Below the pieces are notes generated by a model. That model had not been told where the DNA came from. It worked only from the letters and a program-made list of their open reading frames with translations, and did not search any database. The position numbers were made by a program, and so were the translations under genes. 64,000 nt of DNA from Tupaia tana (Eukaryota > Chordata > Mammalia > Scandentia > Tupaiidae): positions 28,610,877-28,674,876 of the forward strand of contig JAKSZU010000016.1 in the NCBI GenBank assembly GCA_026018925.1. The letters run 5' to 3'. Positions 33,339-45,227 of the stretch are shown here, piece by piece (positions within the stretch are counted from its first letter, which is position 1; each line of letters begins with the position of its first letter).

Positions 33339-33500
33339 GGTACCAGCAGGTAGCATGGTGGTTAAGGGTGCTGGACTCCCACATGGCCAACCACAGTTCG
33401 AGTCCCAGACCTGGCAACTTGCTTTCTCACTTTCTCTTTCTCTTCTCCTCCTCTTCTCTCTTTCTTGTCAAATTAAAACATAAATAAAGTAATTCTTCAA
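33339..33500 (+). mobile_element. tRNA-derived SINE, short form
   Basis: Head ACCAGCAGGTAGCATGGTGG, B box AGTTCGAGTCC, tail TTGTCAAATTAAAACATAAA. TSD AATAAATTATG / AATAAATTGTG. Confidence 0.88.
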
Positions 33501-33882
33501 AAAAATAAATTGTGATTAAACAAAAGGGAGAGAAAGTGATAAATAACTTTTAAAAATTAGAAAGCTGAGCTCAATAAAGGTAAATAAAGTTTGGGTTTTT
33601 TTTAAAGGCAGAATTTCTCAGTCTTTAGTATGCCATCTTGCGTTGTGCATGTCCAAAAGGTTACGTAGCCTTTTTCTCACCTTATTTGACCTTGGGGCCA
33701 TTTCCCATGATCATCCTATGAAGAATATCCCAGTGACAACTTTGGGATATGCTGTCCTAGACCAGATCTGCTCAGGATGTGGCCTGGGAACTGGGACCAG
33801 TCAGGAGACTGCTCATTGCTAGTAAGGATAGAAATGATGAGTAAGCTCTAAGAAACCTCCACAGTGATTTCACAGAGTCATT

Positions 33883-34037
33883 TTAAAAAAAGATTTATTT
33901 ATTTATTATTATTTTTTAGTTTTGATCAGAGAAAGAAAGAGAGAAAGTAAGAAAGCAAGCTGCCAGGTCTAGGACTCAAGCCATAGTTGGCCATGTGTGA
34001 GTCCAGCACCTTAACCTCCATGCCACCTGCTAGCCTC
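33883..34037 (-). mobile_element. tRNA-derived SINE, short form
   Basis: Antisense: AAGATTTATTTATTTATTAT, TTTTGATCAGAGAAAG, CAAGCTGCCAGGTC, head complement GCCACCTGCTAGCC. Confidence 0.85.
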
Positions 34038-34181
34038 AAAATGAGTAATTCTCATATCCTTTGAACCTAATCCTAAAGTAATAGGGGTTATATTTCCTTG
34101 TTTTCTTAATTTCATTTTCCTAGAAGTTAATTTTTAGAGTACGTTACAAAAAAATACATAGCTCTAACACATGGAAAAAAT

Positions 34182-34375
34182 TAAGCTTATTTATTTATTC
34201 AATAAGTGGGAGAGACAGAGAGACAGCATCCCTAACAGGTTCACCCCAGCCTCAGCGAGCCCAGATCATAGACACATGTGAGCCCAACTCATTCAGGGAG
34301 GTCCCCAGACATGAACCCTCCCATGCGGGTCATGCTCGCAGAGCATCACATTTGATCTGTATGTCATGGACCTGC
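34182..34375 (-). mobile_element. Second SINE-like repeat (type B)
   Basis: TTATTTATTTATTC tail, GGGAGAGACAGAGAGACAGC, CATTCAGGGAGGTCCCCAGA, ending CATGGACCTGCC. TSD CTAACACATGG / CTAGCACATGG. Related to 3,600-3,828. Confidence 0.6.
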
Positions 34376-37300
34376 CCTAGCACATGGCAAAATTTAAGCA
34401 TATGTTCTCCCCTTCATAATTTGAGGGTATTTCTACCCATATCAACCCTCTGATCAGATCTTTCTAGAATCAGGCCCAGAGCAAAAGGTTATTCCAGACC
34501 CTAGTTCCAGCATCCCCAACCCTCCATAGCCATCCTTGCCTTTTGTCTTAGCCTAGTGTGAGTGAGGATTCTCAGAACCCTGCATCTTGCAAGGGCCATT
34601 CCCTGCCCGACCCAGAAGGAGGACTAGAGCTCAGGGCCTGTCTATAGAAAGAGGGGGAGAAGGAAGGTGCTGACTAACTCCTGGCACATGCCGTGTGCAA
34701 CTCCGCTCACGTGGGGCCTCTCCTCACCCGTGTGTGGCAGACAGCTCTTTGAAAACTTCAGAAAGTGTGACATACTTTCAGGGATGGTGTCTGCCCACAA
34801 AGGAATGAGGCATGGGAGGATTTGAGCAGATTGTTTTAAATAATACTCAGCCTTTTTCTCCTTGGTCACGTGGCTTTCTTTGCCTCCTCTCTGAAGTGTT
34901 CTCCAATAGAGGGCTTTGGTCTTTTAAAAACAGTGTTTTATGTAACAATGGTAATTACTTTAATTGGAGTTCTTTAAAGGTAGATCCTTCTCGCCCACCT
35001 CCTCATGAGATGTGAATCATGTTCTGATCTATCGCGTTACTCTAAATCAGTGCGGTATTATTTCCTCGTTATAGCTATTAATGGGCATTGTAGGATGGGG
35101 AGTCCAAAAACTTCCAAACTTTGCTATTTCTTTTAGCCTAGACTAATTACAAGTAATTTTTCTTTGTTTCTAGGTAATAGTAGGTAATCAGTTTTATGTA
35201 CAGAAAGAAATGCACACGTGTGTGTGTCCCCACTGAGGCCTTCCCACAGTAGAACTCGGACAACCCCACCGGGCACAGTTAGTCACAAAAGCCTGTCCTG
35301 CCCCTCGCCCCCAAGCAGAATCTACTTTGCTCTTACATATCTGGGGGCCTCGGTCTGTTATTAAATGACAGTAGTCAGCCCTGCATAGCCTTTCATCCCA
35401 AATTGCCATGTTCTTTAGAATAATTACTGTTTGAGCTGATTGGCACATTTGAGAGAAGTAGGCAAAATACCGTAACCTCCTTCTGAACAGGGCAAGTGAG
35501 GGACAAAGGAGTCGCTGGAAGGAGACACCTAGTCATGGGGTAAGAGTTGCTCAGAGCCGCCCCCAGGGACACAGGGGACACATATGGACACACTTCGGGA
35601 TTCTGAAAATCTTTCATGCCAAGTTATCATCTCCTGGTGAGGGCCAGGTAAACTTGCTTGGAATATATGGTCATGGATATCTAGAAAAGTGGAAAGTTGG
35701 GAACTGTTCAACTTTGAAATGCCTTCCAGAGTGTGAAGAGCAAAAACAAGACATTTGTATTCTGCTCTTCTCAGATAGGCACACATTCCTGTCTTTTCTT
35801 TGCCCCTTAGCCATATATTGGGAAGAAAATAAAAATCTTTACCCCATAATTTCTGTCTTATCTAACTTTCATCTATCTGCCCTTCATCCATCCATCCATC
35901 CATCACCTCTCTCTCCCCATTGTCCTGTGCATCCATCTGTCCGTCCATCCACCTTATACCTAGATTTCTGTCCACTTATCCATTCATTTTCTACGCCCAT
36001 CTTATCTATCATCTTATTCATCCATAGCCTGCGGGCCCAGGCTCACCTTTCTGTGACTTCCAATTAAGCCATGCTTCACTTTTCTGTGAGTTCCCCAGCT
36101 GCTTATTCATCTTGTGAATTGTCCCTCTTGGGCCACATCCTGTGGGAACCCCTCCTGGGGGCTGAGTGGTGTCTGTGGTGGAGCCAAGCCTCTGCCCTTG
36201 TGCTAGTGGTGGCACTCGGTAATATGTTTCAAGGACAGAGCAGGCTTCTCTGAAACACCCACTGTCATTGGCTTACAAGCCAGTCAATGTGGCTTCCATT
36301 AGAGCCATGAGGTAGATCTGTCCTGGGGTCTCCTACAGTCCCCTCCCATCCTCGGCCTTCCCTGGGAGGGCTTCGTATATGCCCTGACTCAGGGTCTGGG
36401 CTACCATCTGTTCAGTTGCAGATCTCCTTCCCTAACCCCTACCTCCTCTCTCAGGGCTACCCTTTCCCCAGAATGACTCTTCACAGAAAGGACTACAAGG
36501 GTGCCTACCATGAGCCTCATGAGTGCTGACTTGCTTCTGGACCCTGGCAAGGCTGGTCCATCAGAGCGGAATTGTCTAATATTAGCACTTGTGGGGATTT
36601 CGGCCTTGGAAAGCAGCCAGCTTAGGGCCGTGGCCTTCCTGAGACTGAGACCACAGGCCTGGTTGGGCTCCCCTTTCTGGACTTCCTTCATGGGCAAGGT
36701 GAAGAGGGTTCCCTCCTTGCCTTCAGCTGGGATTCTCCAGCCAGCCCTGGCCTCCAGCAGCCTGTGCGTGTTTAAGGAGCACATACCCCACGCCGTGGGG
36801 ATGACAGAGGTTGGGGACAGCCACTGCTCACCCATTTCTTAGCCCCTGCCCACCAGTGAATTTGCTTTCAGAAATAGTTCTAATTCTGCCATTTCCTCTG
36901 CACATAGTAAGTAGCTTCTCAGTCTAAATCATCCACATTCAGAACAATGCTTCCAAACAAGGATAGTAATGATTATTTTCCTTTTATTTAGCAATCAAAG
37001 GCTCATATAAATGTTCTTCCCAAAACACAGTCAGTCTTATTGCTAGATAAACCACTGCTTGCAGGTTTTAAGTGATTTTAAAAAGCTATGAAACCAAACC
37101 AAACCTCAGAACCTTAGGGCCTGGGATGCTGTTTGGACATGTGTCTCCCCTGACTACCTGTCTGCCCTTCCTCCCTACCTCTGTCATCTCACAACTAGTG
37201 TTGCTGCCACAGCTACAGGGAAAACGTCCACACGGGGCCCTGTCGTTTACTTCGGGAACTGTCTGGTCTGCCCAGCCTGGCTGTATTCTCCTCTGTATCC

Positions 37301-37534
37301 ATGCATTCCTGCCCCCTCGGCTGGAGGTGGGAAGGGGCACTGCCCATGCAGAGTGAGCCAGGGAGGCAGCCGCTGCCAGGACCCCCTTTCCTCAAAGGCG
37401 ATCAGTCCCGCAGAAGGCTTCCCTTTCCCAGTTCCTGACTCATGTGTGCCTGTTAAGGAGAAGTATGGGGGAAAGGTCATTTTGGTGGCAAAATGGTCTT
37501 TGTTTGATGGGTCTGCCCAGGGATTGCTAAATGA
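34376..37534. other. Intergenic, mostly unique
   Basis: Three kilobases with few repeats. A (CCAT)n-like stretch lies at 35,883-36,030. No exon, promoter or RNA gene is evident; open frames lack any family signature. Confidence 0.5.
35883..36030. repeat. (CCAT)n imperfect simple repeat
   Basis: CATCCATCCATCCATCCATC followed by degenerate CATCTGTCCGTCCATCC units. Confidence 0.85.
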
Positions 37535-37715
37535 TCCAAGGCAGTGGGCCTCAACCTGGGGTCCCCAGGGACACCTGCAATGTGGGGAGACACTTTGGTT
37601 GTCATGACTGGGGCCAGGGTGCTGCTGATAACCAGTGGGGAGAAGCCAGGGACGCTGCTAAATGCCCTGTAGTGCCCAGGACAGCCGCCATCACCGAGAA
37701 TTATTCCACTCTACA
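37535..37715 (+). mobile_element. MER5A (hAT-Charlie MITE)
   Basis: In order: GGGCCTCAACCTGGGGTCCC, GGAGACACTTTGGTTGTCAT, GGGTGCTGCTGATAACCAGT, GGACGCTGCTAAATGCCC and CACCGAGAATTATTCCA. A clear full-length match to MER5A. Confidence 0.9.
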
Positions 37716-38054
37716 TTTTCTACTAATTCAATGTCCCAGAAGGTCTTTGCAAACTCTAGATTCTTTATTGATAGAGATGAAAATAATTTCTGTCTGGTAG
37801 AAAAGATAACCCCAAAGGTTACAGTTTATTACTCTGTAGGACATAAACCAGGTTTGTATTATTTGGTATTAACCTAGCACTTTGATTCTAGCAGTCCTTT
37901 ATTAAATTGCTCCAAAGTCTAATGTTTCTCAAATGCTCTTGGAATCATCTTACTGTTTCTGCCTTAATTCATGATCGGAATAAAATATTTGACAGATGCT
38001 CATTTCAATGCTGTAATAGTTAGCTCCTGCTCTGTAACAAATTACCCTCCACAT

Positions 38055-38300
38055 GGGGCCAGCAGGTGGTGTGGTGGTAAAGGCTCTGGATCCCACATGA
38101 CTGATACTGTGGTTCGAGTCCCAGACCTGGTGGCTTGAAAAACATGCCAGGTACATGTGCATATGTGCCCTAAATCCAGAGAAGATTGGAGGAGAAGGGA
38201 CTGTCGTGTAGCCATTCCCCTTGGGGGGTGATTTCTCACTTTCCCTCTCTCTCTGTCTCTCTCCAGCAAGTGCATGTACTCTATGGCAAAAAACAAGTAA
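38055..38300 (+). mobile_element. tRNA-derived SINE, long form
   Basis: GGGGCCAGCAGGTGGTGTGG head, B box GGTTCGAGTCC, older-subfamily GGCTTGAAAAACATGCCAG. Confidence 0.9.
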
Positions 38301-38358
38301 GTATCACCCCAAAACTTAGTGGCATAAAACAACACACAGTTTCTGTGGGTGAGTGACT

Positions 38359-38676
38359 CAGGGGTACAGTTGATGCTTGAACAACATAGAGGTGCCAACA
38401 CTACATGCAGTTGAAAATCCATGCATAACGTCTGACTCCCTAAAAGTAGCCTACTGTTCAGTGGGAGCTTCATCAATAATGTAAACAGTCAATGAACACA
38501 AAATTTGTATGTTATATGTATTACATGCTATCTTCCTAGCCGAAAAAGAAAAGTGTTACTAAGAAAATCGTAAGGAAGAGAAAATAACACTTACAATATT
38601 TACTGACAAAAGCCTGTGTATACATAAGTAGATCAAACAGTTCAAACCGGTGGTGTTCAAGGGTCAGTTGTCTAGC
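38359..38676. mobile_element. Tigger-type (TcMar) non-autonomous transposon
   Basis: Starts ACAGTTGATGCTTGAACAAC and ends GTTCAAGGGTCAGTTGT, which are inverted repeats of each other. Inner CAGTTGAAAATCCATGC and CTAAAAGTAGCCTACTG are family landmarks. Confidence 0.85.
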
Positions 38677-39316
38677 TTCAGTTCTCCCACGGGGTTCAAA
38701 GAGTCAGCCAGGGCTGCAGCCGCCTGACTCAGGCTGGAGGATCTGCTCCCTCTGTTGTCTCAGTTACGTGGCCGACGGGCAGGACTTGCTGTGGAGGGAG
38801 GCCTCGGTTCTTTGCCACATAGCTCTCTCCATAGTCCTGCGAGAGTGTCCTCAGGAGGCATGAAAGGCGGCTCTTGCAAGTGATCCTGGCAAGAATAAAG
38901 AGCGGTCACAGTGCCTTCAAGACCAAGCTCTAGAAGAGACACACTGGAGTGCCCCTTTATCTGTGGTTTTAGTTACCCACGGCACATCGCAGCCTGGAAA
39001 TGCTCAGCTTGGCATAGCTTGGTGACTCAGGTTTGCCTGAAATAGATGATTTCTCTTTAAACAAAGTTTATTTTATTTCTTGAGAAAGAGGGAGGGAGGA
39101 AGGGAAAAAAGAGAATCAGGTTAAAGATGTAGGAGTTCTAGCCTCCTGGGGCTGGAATGCACTGGCCTACCTCCTGCAGAAGGTGCTGGCCAGGGCTGGG
39201 ACCAACCAGAAGACATCTAGACAAAGACACAAAGGAAACCAGGGCCTCAGCTCTCTCTCACATAAATGAAAGAAATAAGTAAAGTTTTGTGTTTGTTTTT
39301 GTTTTTGTTTTTTTTT

Positions 39317-39803
39317 AAAGGAGCGCCTGGGCCTGGCAGGTGGTGTGGTGGTTAAGGGTACATGGCTGACTGCAGCTTGAGCAAGTCCAGCTTGCTTTCT
39401 CACTATCTTCTCCCCTCCCCCCACCACACACACACATGCTGTCCCCCTTTGGTTAAAATAAAATAAAATAGTTCAATAAAATAATTCTTTTTTTTTTTTT
39501 TTTGGAGAGGTTTTTGCTATAGGGCGCGTGAGCTCGCCAGACAGACAGAGACAGAGAGACAGAAAGCAAGAAATCACCCCCAGAGGGGATGGTCATGCCG
39601 CAATCCCTTCTCCTCCATTCTCCTCTCGGGATCTTGGGCATGCACGCACACGCGCCCGGCGTGAGTTTTATGCCACCGGGTCCGGGACGCGAACCGCGGT
39701 TGACTACGTGGGAGTCCAGCGACATAGCCATTACACTAACTGCTGGTTCCCGAATAAAATAATTCTTAAAAAAAAAAAAAAAAAAAAAAAAAAGGAGCAC
39801 CTG
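39317..39803 (+). mobile_element. Short-form SINE with a long-form SINE nested in its tail
   Basis: Outer copy (sense, short form) has TSD AAAGGAGCGCCTG / AAAGGAGCACCTG at 39,317-39,329 and 39,791-39,803. The inner copy (minus, 39,490-39,752, very young) lies in the tail with exact TSD AATAAAATAATTCTT at 39,475-39,489 and 39,753-39,767. Confidence 0.95.
39490..39752 (-). mobile_element. tRNA-derived SINE, long form, very young (inner)
   Basis: Antisense, CpG-rich, ends CACTAACTGCTGGTTCCCG. Exact 15-bp TSD as given for the outer element. Confidence 0.95.
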
Positions 39804-40289
39804 AGCTGAGTCACTGGGATTTCCACAAATCTATGGGGACCAGGAACTCTAAAGAGTTTGTGTCTCCCAGAGTCCTACTGGAAGTAGGCACAAGAGACTT
39901 TAATGTCACGAAACTTATCTAGGTACATTCATAACACAAGCAAGGACCCCTTCTCAGGAACCCCCTGCCCACTTTCCCGGTAAACTCTTCCCCCACACCC
40001 TCCTCATGCATTTCTTTTCTCCCTCTCTTTTCTCCTGGGGGAGATGGTGTGAGTGTGATTGGCTTCTCAGGTCTATGTTTGTCTTTTTGTCTTACTCAAA
40101 CATCACGGCTCTTAAACTTTGGCCAAGAATAGACACCACTAAGGTGGGGGAGCCTTGACTAATGTATGTGGTTAGTGGGGGTTCGGGGTCATTCGTGTCA
40201 ATGAGCGCGTTACTGTCCCACAGAGCCTCGCCACGCCACCTGCCCCACTGGGGGGCTATTCCACTTCATTACTTCAGAGCCTTAGGAAG
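39804..40289. other. Intergenic, nothing recognised
   Basis: Unique sequence with C-rich patches; no supported feature. Confidence 0.5.
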
Positions 40290-40385
40290 CAGATTCACTG
40301 ACGAGAAAAGCGGAAAGGTCACATGATTCTCTCAAGGTCACATGGCTGTGACAGAGCCAACATTGGAAAACAAGCCTATCTCTGA
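40290..40385 (-). mobile_element. MIR fragment
   Basis: CAGATTCACTGACGAGAAAA, TCTCAAGGTCACATGGCTGT and GACAGAGCCAACATTGGAAA resemble antisense MIR. Confidence 0.5.
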
Positions 40386-40889
40386 AGCATGATATACCCC
40401 CACATCGAACCACAGGTTACCCAAAGGTGGTGCTCAGTGTTTAATGAATGAATGGATTCCTCCTCAGCCATGTGCCCAGGTGTCCTGGTGAAACCACGAG
40501 GGCTGCCCTGTAGGTGAGTGCTTGCCCCTGCCTCCGAGGGCACCTAAAGTGAACAAGGGCCACCAGGAGGCTCAGCTCCGTTCCCATCTGCTCGTGAGTA
40601 GTCTGCGACACCCAGGACATGGCTGCTGCCTCTGTAGCTGCTGCTCTTCTCTCCACTGCAGCCTTTTGGGGTCCCTGTCCTCGCACATCTTTCTGCTTCT
40701 TCCTGTCCACAAAAGGGAGCAGCCCTTGCAGCCCAGCCCCAGTCTCCAAAAGCAGCAATGGCTGGAGAAGAGCCAGTGGAGTGGGGTTTGTTCATCTACT
40801 TTGCTCCTACCACTTGGCTGGAAGCATGCCAGCCTGCTTGTCTGTGGCCAGTCTGTGAAAGTTTTGCTACTATTGTAAGGAGCAGGCCT

Positions 40890-41345
40890 GAGCTTCAGAG
40901 CTGACTAGATCATAACTGGCCGTGACTTTTGGCAGGTGATTTAATCTCGCTAAGACTCCATGTCCTCAACGATAGAATGGGGGTGACAGTGTGAACTTCA
41001 TAGCAGTATTGTAAGGGTTAAGTATAAAGCACCTAGTATCGGGCCAGCCAGGTGGTGTGGTTAAGGCAGTTGGGTCCCCCATGGCTAACTGCCTGGTGGT
41101 TTGAGTCCTAGATCCGATGTTTGAAAAACATTCCAGGTATGTGTGCATATGTACCCAAAATCCCTAGAGGAGAGTGGAGAGAAGGGATTGTGGTGTGGCC
41201 ATCTCCCTCAGGGAGTATTTTCTCACTTTCCCTCTCTTCTCTCTGATGAGTACACATGGCCTAGAGTAAATTAAAACAAAACAAAACAAACAAACAAAAA
41301 ATAAGATATCTGGTATCATGTTGGGCATAGCAAGATGTAAATATT
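40890..41345 (+). mobile_element. MIR split by a SINE
   Basis: TAACTGGCCGTGACTTTTGG, AAGACTCCATGTCCTCAACG and TATTGTAAGGGTTAAGTATA precede, and GGTATCATGTTGGGCATAGC follows, the SINE at 41,041-41,300. Confidence 0.75.
41041..41300 (+). mobile_element. tRNA-derived SINE inserted in MIR
   Basis: Sense older-subfamily copy (GGCCAGCCAGGTGGTGTGG, GTTTGAAAAACATTCCAG) with an (AAAAC)n tail. Confidence 0.88.
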
Positions 41346-41431
41346 GAAAGAAAGTTTTTATTTGGGAAAAAATGGGATTTATGGGTATGATAAGTTAGTT
41401 TGTTAGCTTGATGTAATAAAAAGATATTGCA

Positions 41432-41676
41432 GGGGGCCAGCAGGTGGTGTGGAGGCTGAGGTTACTGGATCCCACGTAGCCGACTGCATGGCCTGAGTCC
41501 TGGACCCGGCTGCTTGAGAATTATACCAAGCACATGTGCATTAGTTCCTCAATCCCAAGAGGAGAATAGGAGAATAGAGAAGGAGGGATTGCCTCATGGC
41601 ATTCCCTCTGGGTGATTTCTCTCTCTCTCTCTCTCCAGTAAGTGGACACACCTGGTGGCAAAACTAAAAAAGAAAA
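41432..41676 (+). mobile_element. tRNA-derived SINE, long form
   Basis: GGGGCCAGCAGGTGGTGTGG head, (CT)n-rich 3' part. 14-bp TSD AAAAAGATATTGCA at 41,418-41,431 and 41,677-41,690. Confidence 0.92.
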
Positions 41677-41690
41677 AAAAAGATATTGCA

Positions 41691-43508
41691 AGACCCTCAT
41701 CTCCCCAACTTCGATGCCTTTCCCTATGAAGAACAAGGACACTGCCTGCTATTTGTCTTCAGGCCTGTGGCTTGCGTGATCCCTATGGCTAATTTGAACT
41801 CAGGTAAACTTGGAGTTTTTCTGACACAATATCCTCATGATTTAGAAGCAGCCACAGACGCAATTATTATTTTTTGAATGGCAATGTTTAATGTATTATC
41901 TTTGTACTGCAGTTTCTTTACCTGGAAGGGGTCCATGCCCTCCAAGGGCCCATCTGAATATAACAGCCCATAGTTCTAAGCCTTCTCTTTTACTCCTGAG
42001 TTGCGTATGCCTCCCTCACCCAGCATGGCACTGGCACATAATAAGTGCTCTGGAAACCCAGCATGAGTCGCTGGTAGGTTCCTTTCCCATTCTTCCTTGT
42101 TTTTGTTGTGTCCCTTCCCAGTCTACCTGCTGCTGATACGGAAGCAGAAATCCCCACATTCAGGTTCTTCTGTCTTGTGGAGCAGCTTCAGTGACCCCTC
42201 TGTTTGACCAGACTCCTTCAAGTCCTGGTGTGCGTGCTTTTTTTTTTTTTCAGCTCTGATAAAATATGTATTTGGGTACCTGGTTAGAAAGGTACACTAG
42301 CAGATGAAAAGGAGACGAGTAAAAGGAAACTCCCCCCGAAACACAAACTCAACTGTAAAGCTATTGCAAATTATTTCAGACACATGTCCTCACCCGAGAC
42401 AGCCTGTGATTCCAGGGTCATGTCAGAGTCCAGCTGCAGGAGCGAGTCCTAGTGATTCTGTGCAATGTCAAGAGCCTCTTTGCAGTTCTTTGTGGTCCTT
42501 GCCTGGAGGTCTGCAGGGAAAAGAATGTGGGTCTTTGCAGCCAGTTCTCAATAGGGAAGTCCAGCTTTCTGAGCCTGACTTGCTCCATATAACATGGCTG
42601 CATGCAGAGCCAGGACAAGTGGGTGTCTCTCCCCAAAGCACTGTGTTCATGACTGAATGTGAACTTAGCACTAAGAGCACAGTGTGTGAACTTGGCACTT
42701 CCCTGGAATGGATGGCTGTCCCCCGACACCCCCTGTTCTCAGAGGAATGTCCACAAGCCAGTGAGTCCTTCAGTGAGGTTATTTGTTTTAGCAATAAATG
42801 GCATTGATTTTGCATTACAGCACATCCTCCTGGTTCAGGGCATGGGAGCTGCTGACCTCATTCTGGGCAACTGGAATCTGGGTGCCTGGCAGGCAGCTTC
42901 TAGTCCAGAGTGGTCTGTGTGTCTTGCCTCTAAGGGACTGTTGCTCTATGGCCTTCCAGATGCTGTGATGTCTCAGCAGCAGTTTTTGGTTTTTATTTAT
43001 TCATGTGTGTGTTCTCAGAGCTGCGTGTCATTGCCAAAGGGTTTATGGCCTCTTAAAGTTTCTGAGCCTCTGCTTTATGGCTACTGTTTGTTGAAGAGAA
43101 GTACTGTTTTGGGAAATGATTGGTTTGCCTTCTGACAAGATGATGGATGAAGGATTAGAGCTTCCTCTTTCACTTAGAGCTTTCACATGACCTGAGTGTC
43201 CACTTTTCGGTGCCACTAGCTCTCCTGGGCGTTCACGGATCACGCACTCCTGCATGCTTTCTGCAGGATCTGCTCTGTGACATCCTCAGTGCTAGGCTTG
43301 TGCTACATGCGTGTGATCTACCATGTTGAATCCAGCAGATCACAAGTGCCTCTGAGAACTACTCAGCAGTGATGCAGTTTGAATACAGAGAGATGCATCC
43401 TTCCAGTTAAGATGCGAGTATTCTCCAGCACAGCCTTGGGAAAGAGTGGGAGGCTCCAGAATGGGTACATTAACAGAGGGCCTGCAGTACTCACAGCTAG
43501 GAGTCAGG
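41691..43508. other. Intergenic, mostly unique
   Basis: No gene is supported. An open frame of 167 codons occurs at 42,304-42,807 with overlapping antisense frames of similar length, and no recognisable domain. An L2-like 3' end fragment may lie at 42,005-42,050 (GCACTGGCACATAATAAGTG). Confidence 0.45.
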
Positions 43509-43509
43509 T

Positions 43510-43868
43510 GTCTTTGTCTTTGAGGTCTGCTATAACAAAGTACCATAGATTGGCTGGCTTATGCAACACTGCTTTATCTCCTACATTCTGGAGGCTCTAA
43601 GTCCAAGATCAGGATGCCAGCAGGATCAGGTTCTGTGGAGGGCCTACTTCCTCATAGACGGCCATCTTCTTGCTGTTTTCTCACACGGTGGGAGGGGAGC
43701 ATTCAGGTTTCATCAGTCCCCTTAAAAGGGTACTAATCTCATTCATGAGGGCTCCACCCTCAAGACTGAATCACCTTCCTAGGCCCCACCTTCTAATACA
43801 ATCACATTGTGATTAGGTTTCAATACATGAATTTGGGGGGGGACACAAATATTCAGTCCATCAACAGT
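43510..43868 (-). mobile_element. MaLR solo LTR (MST/MLT1-like)
   Basis: Antisense LTR landmarks: GCTATAACAAAGTACCATAG, CATTCTGGAGGCTCTAAGTC, CATTCATGAGGGCTCCACC, CTAGGCCCCACCTTCTAATA. A fossil solo LTR, no internal region, of early eutherian age. Confidence 0.8.
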
Positions 43869-43947
43869 GTAATTGTCATCCATGTCATTAGACAAAGGGA
43901 GCTTAGTAATGTACAGTCTTGTCTTGGCCTAGTCCTGCCTGCCATTT

Positions 43948-44208
43948 TTTCTTTTTTTAAGAGAGTTTTGGCATAGGATGTGTTTACTTGCTGAAGAGAC
44001 AGAGAGACAGAAAGTGAGACATCTACCCTGGGGGGATAGGCATTCTACAGTCCTTTCTCTTCCATTCTCCTCTTGGGATTTTGGGCACACACACATATGC
44101 ACCCAGTGTGAGTTTTAAGCCACCGGGTCTGGGACTCAAACCTCAGTCAATTACATGGGACTCCAGCGATATAACCATTACGTAACCATTATGCCATCTG
44201 CTGGTCCC
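43948..44208 (-). mobile_element. tRNA-derived SINE, long form
   Basis: Antisense, ends GCCATCTGCTGGTCCC. A short duplicated stretch (ACCATTACGTAACCATTATG) lies within the head complement. Confidence 0.88.
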
Positions 44209-45215
44209 ACTGCCCTGCTAAATTTTAAGGGAACTACAGAGCAATTAGGACACTAAGCACCACTTTGGCATTAGTTGGGCCAGTACATGACAGCACTCTG
44301 CAGGTCTTACTCACAAGGCTGAGTGGATCCTTTAGTAGTCTGTGTGTCCATCTGTCTGTCTTTCTCTTTCCTACTCTCTCCCTCTCTTTATCTCCTCCCC
44401 CCCTTGTAGTTATAACCCTGAAGCATAAGAATTTAACACCTTCTTATCTGCTGCTTAGTCCAGGGACCAAAGCCAACCACACTTAGGTTCATTGACAAGA
44501 AAGAGAAGAGAACACAGGGGCTGGCTGGGCTCAGCCATTGACCCAATGCCACCACACTGAAAAGAATTGTACTTGGGTGTCCTTTAAATGCACAGTGACT
44601 GCACCTACCAGTAAATCAGCTCAGTCAGGTGCTTCATAAGGCATGGCGAGACATCCTCATTCTTTGTTCTCTCTAGAGGGAGGTGGAGAGTGACAGCTCT
44701 ACCTCTTCCTTATTATGCTGCCAATCACTTACTCCTTGCAAGATCAGTGAAATGGAAGTTCAGTTCTTCTGTCCCCCAAAGGTCAGAATGAGACATTAAT
44801 CGCAACCAAGAATGTACTTTACATTAGGCCCCAAATCTACATATCCAACTCCATTGCACACTGGCTTACCAGAGACGGTCACAGTAATCATTTGAGAGCA
44901 CAGCTAAATACTAACCCCCAAACATTTGAACCCCTCCCAATTTTGTTTGACCAGAAAAATTAAAGACCTAACAAACAAAATCCCCTGTGCCTGATATCAA
45001 TTTATGTTCTCTTAGCTCCAAATCCATCCTTTGTTGCTTTGCCTGTGATACTGAAGTTGTACCCTGTAAACATGTCCCCTTTGCCAGCGGGAGGGAAGTT
45101 AGGCCTTATCTGTGGAGAGCAGCATGGTGACCTCACAAGATGATGGCTGAAGAAGCCACGTTGCTTCTGGTCTCTGCTCCTCCATTCTTCTTCTTCAGGT
45201 CAAAACCCTCATCCA
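44209..45215. other. Intergenic, possibly decayed LTR-like sequence
   Basis: TTGCCTGTGATACTGAAGTT and CTTTGCCAGCGGGAGGGAAG recall an old LTR-type repeat, but I cannot place it in a family. Otherwise unique. Confidence 0.3.
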
Positions 45216-45227
45216 CTGTGTTTCTTT

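Larger units (their letters stand above)
38010..38945 (-). mobile_element. Old LTR-like repeat, twice interrupted
   Basis: Pieces TCTGTAACAAATTACCCTCC, CCCAAAACTTAGTGGCATAA, TTTCTGTGGGTGAGTGACTC, CCTCGGTTCTTTGCCACATA and GCTCTCTCCATAG belong to one old LTR-like repeat, a sister of 31,585. It was interrupted by a Tigger-like element and then a SINE. Confidence 0.5.

Noticed and set aside
35883-36030. CRISPR-like regular repeat
   Set aside because: Degenerate CCAT simple repeat with no spacers; eukaryotic microsatellite.
40441-40878. Overlapping frames of about 80-118 codons on both strands
   Set aside because: GC-rich unique DNA with frames on both strands and no domain or splice signals; nothing to separate them from chance.
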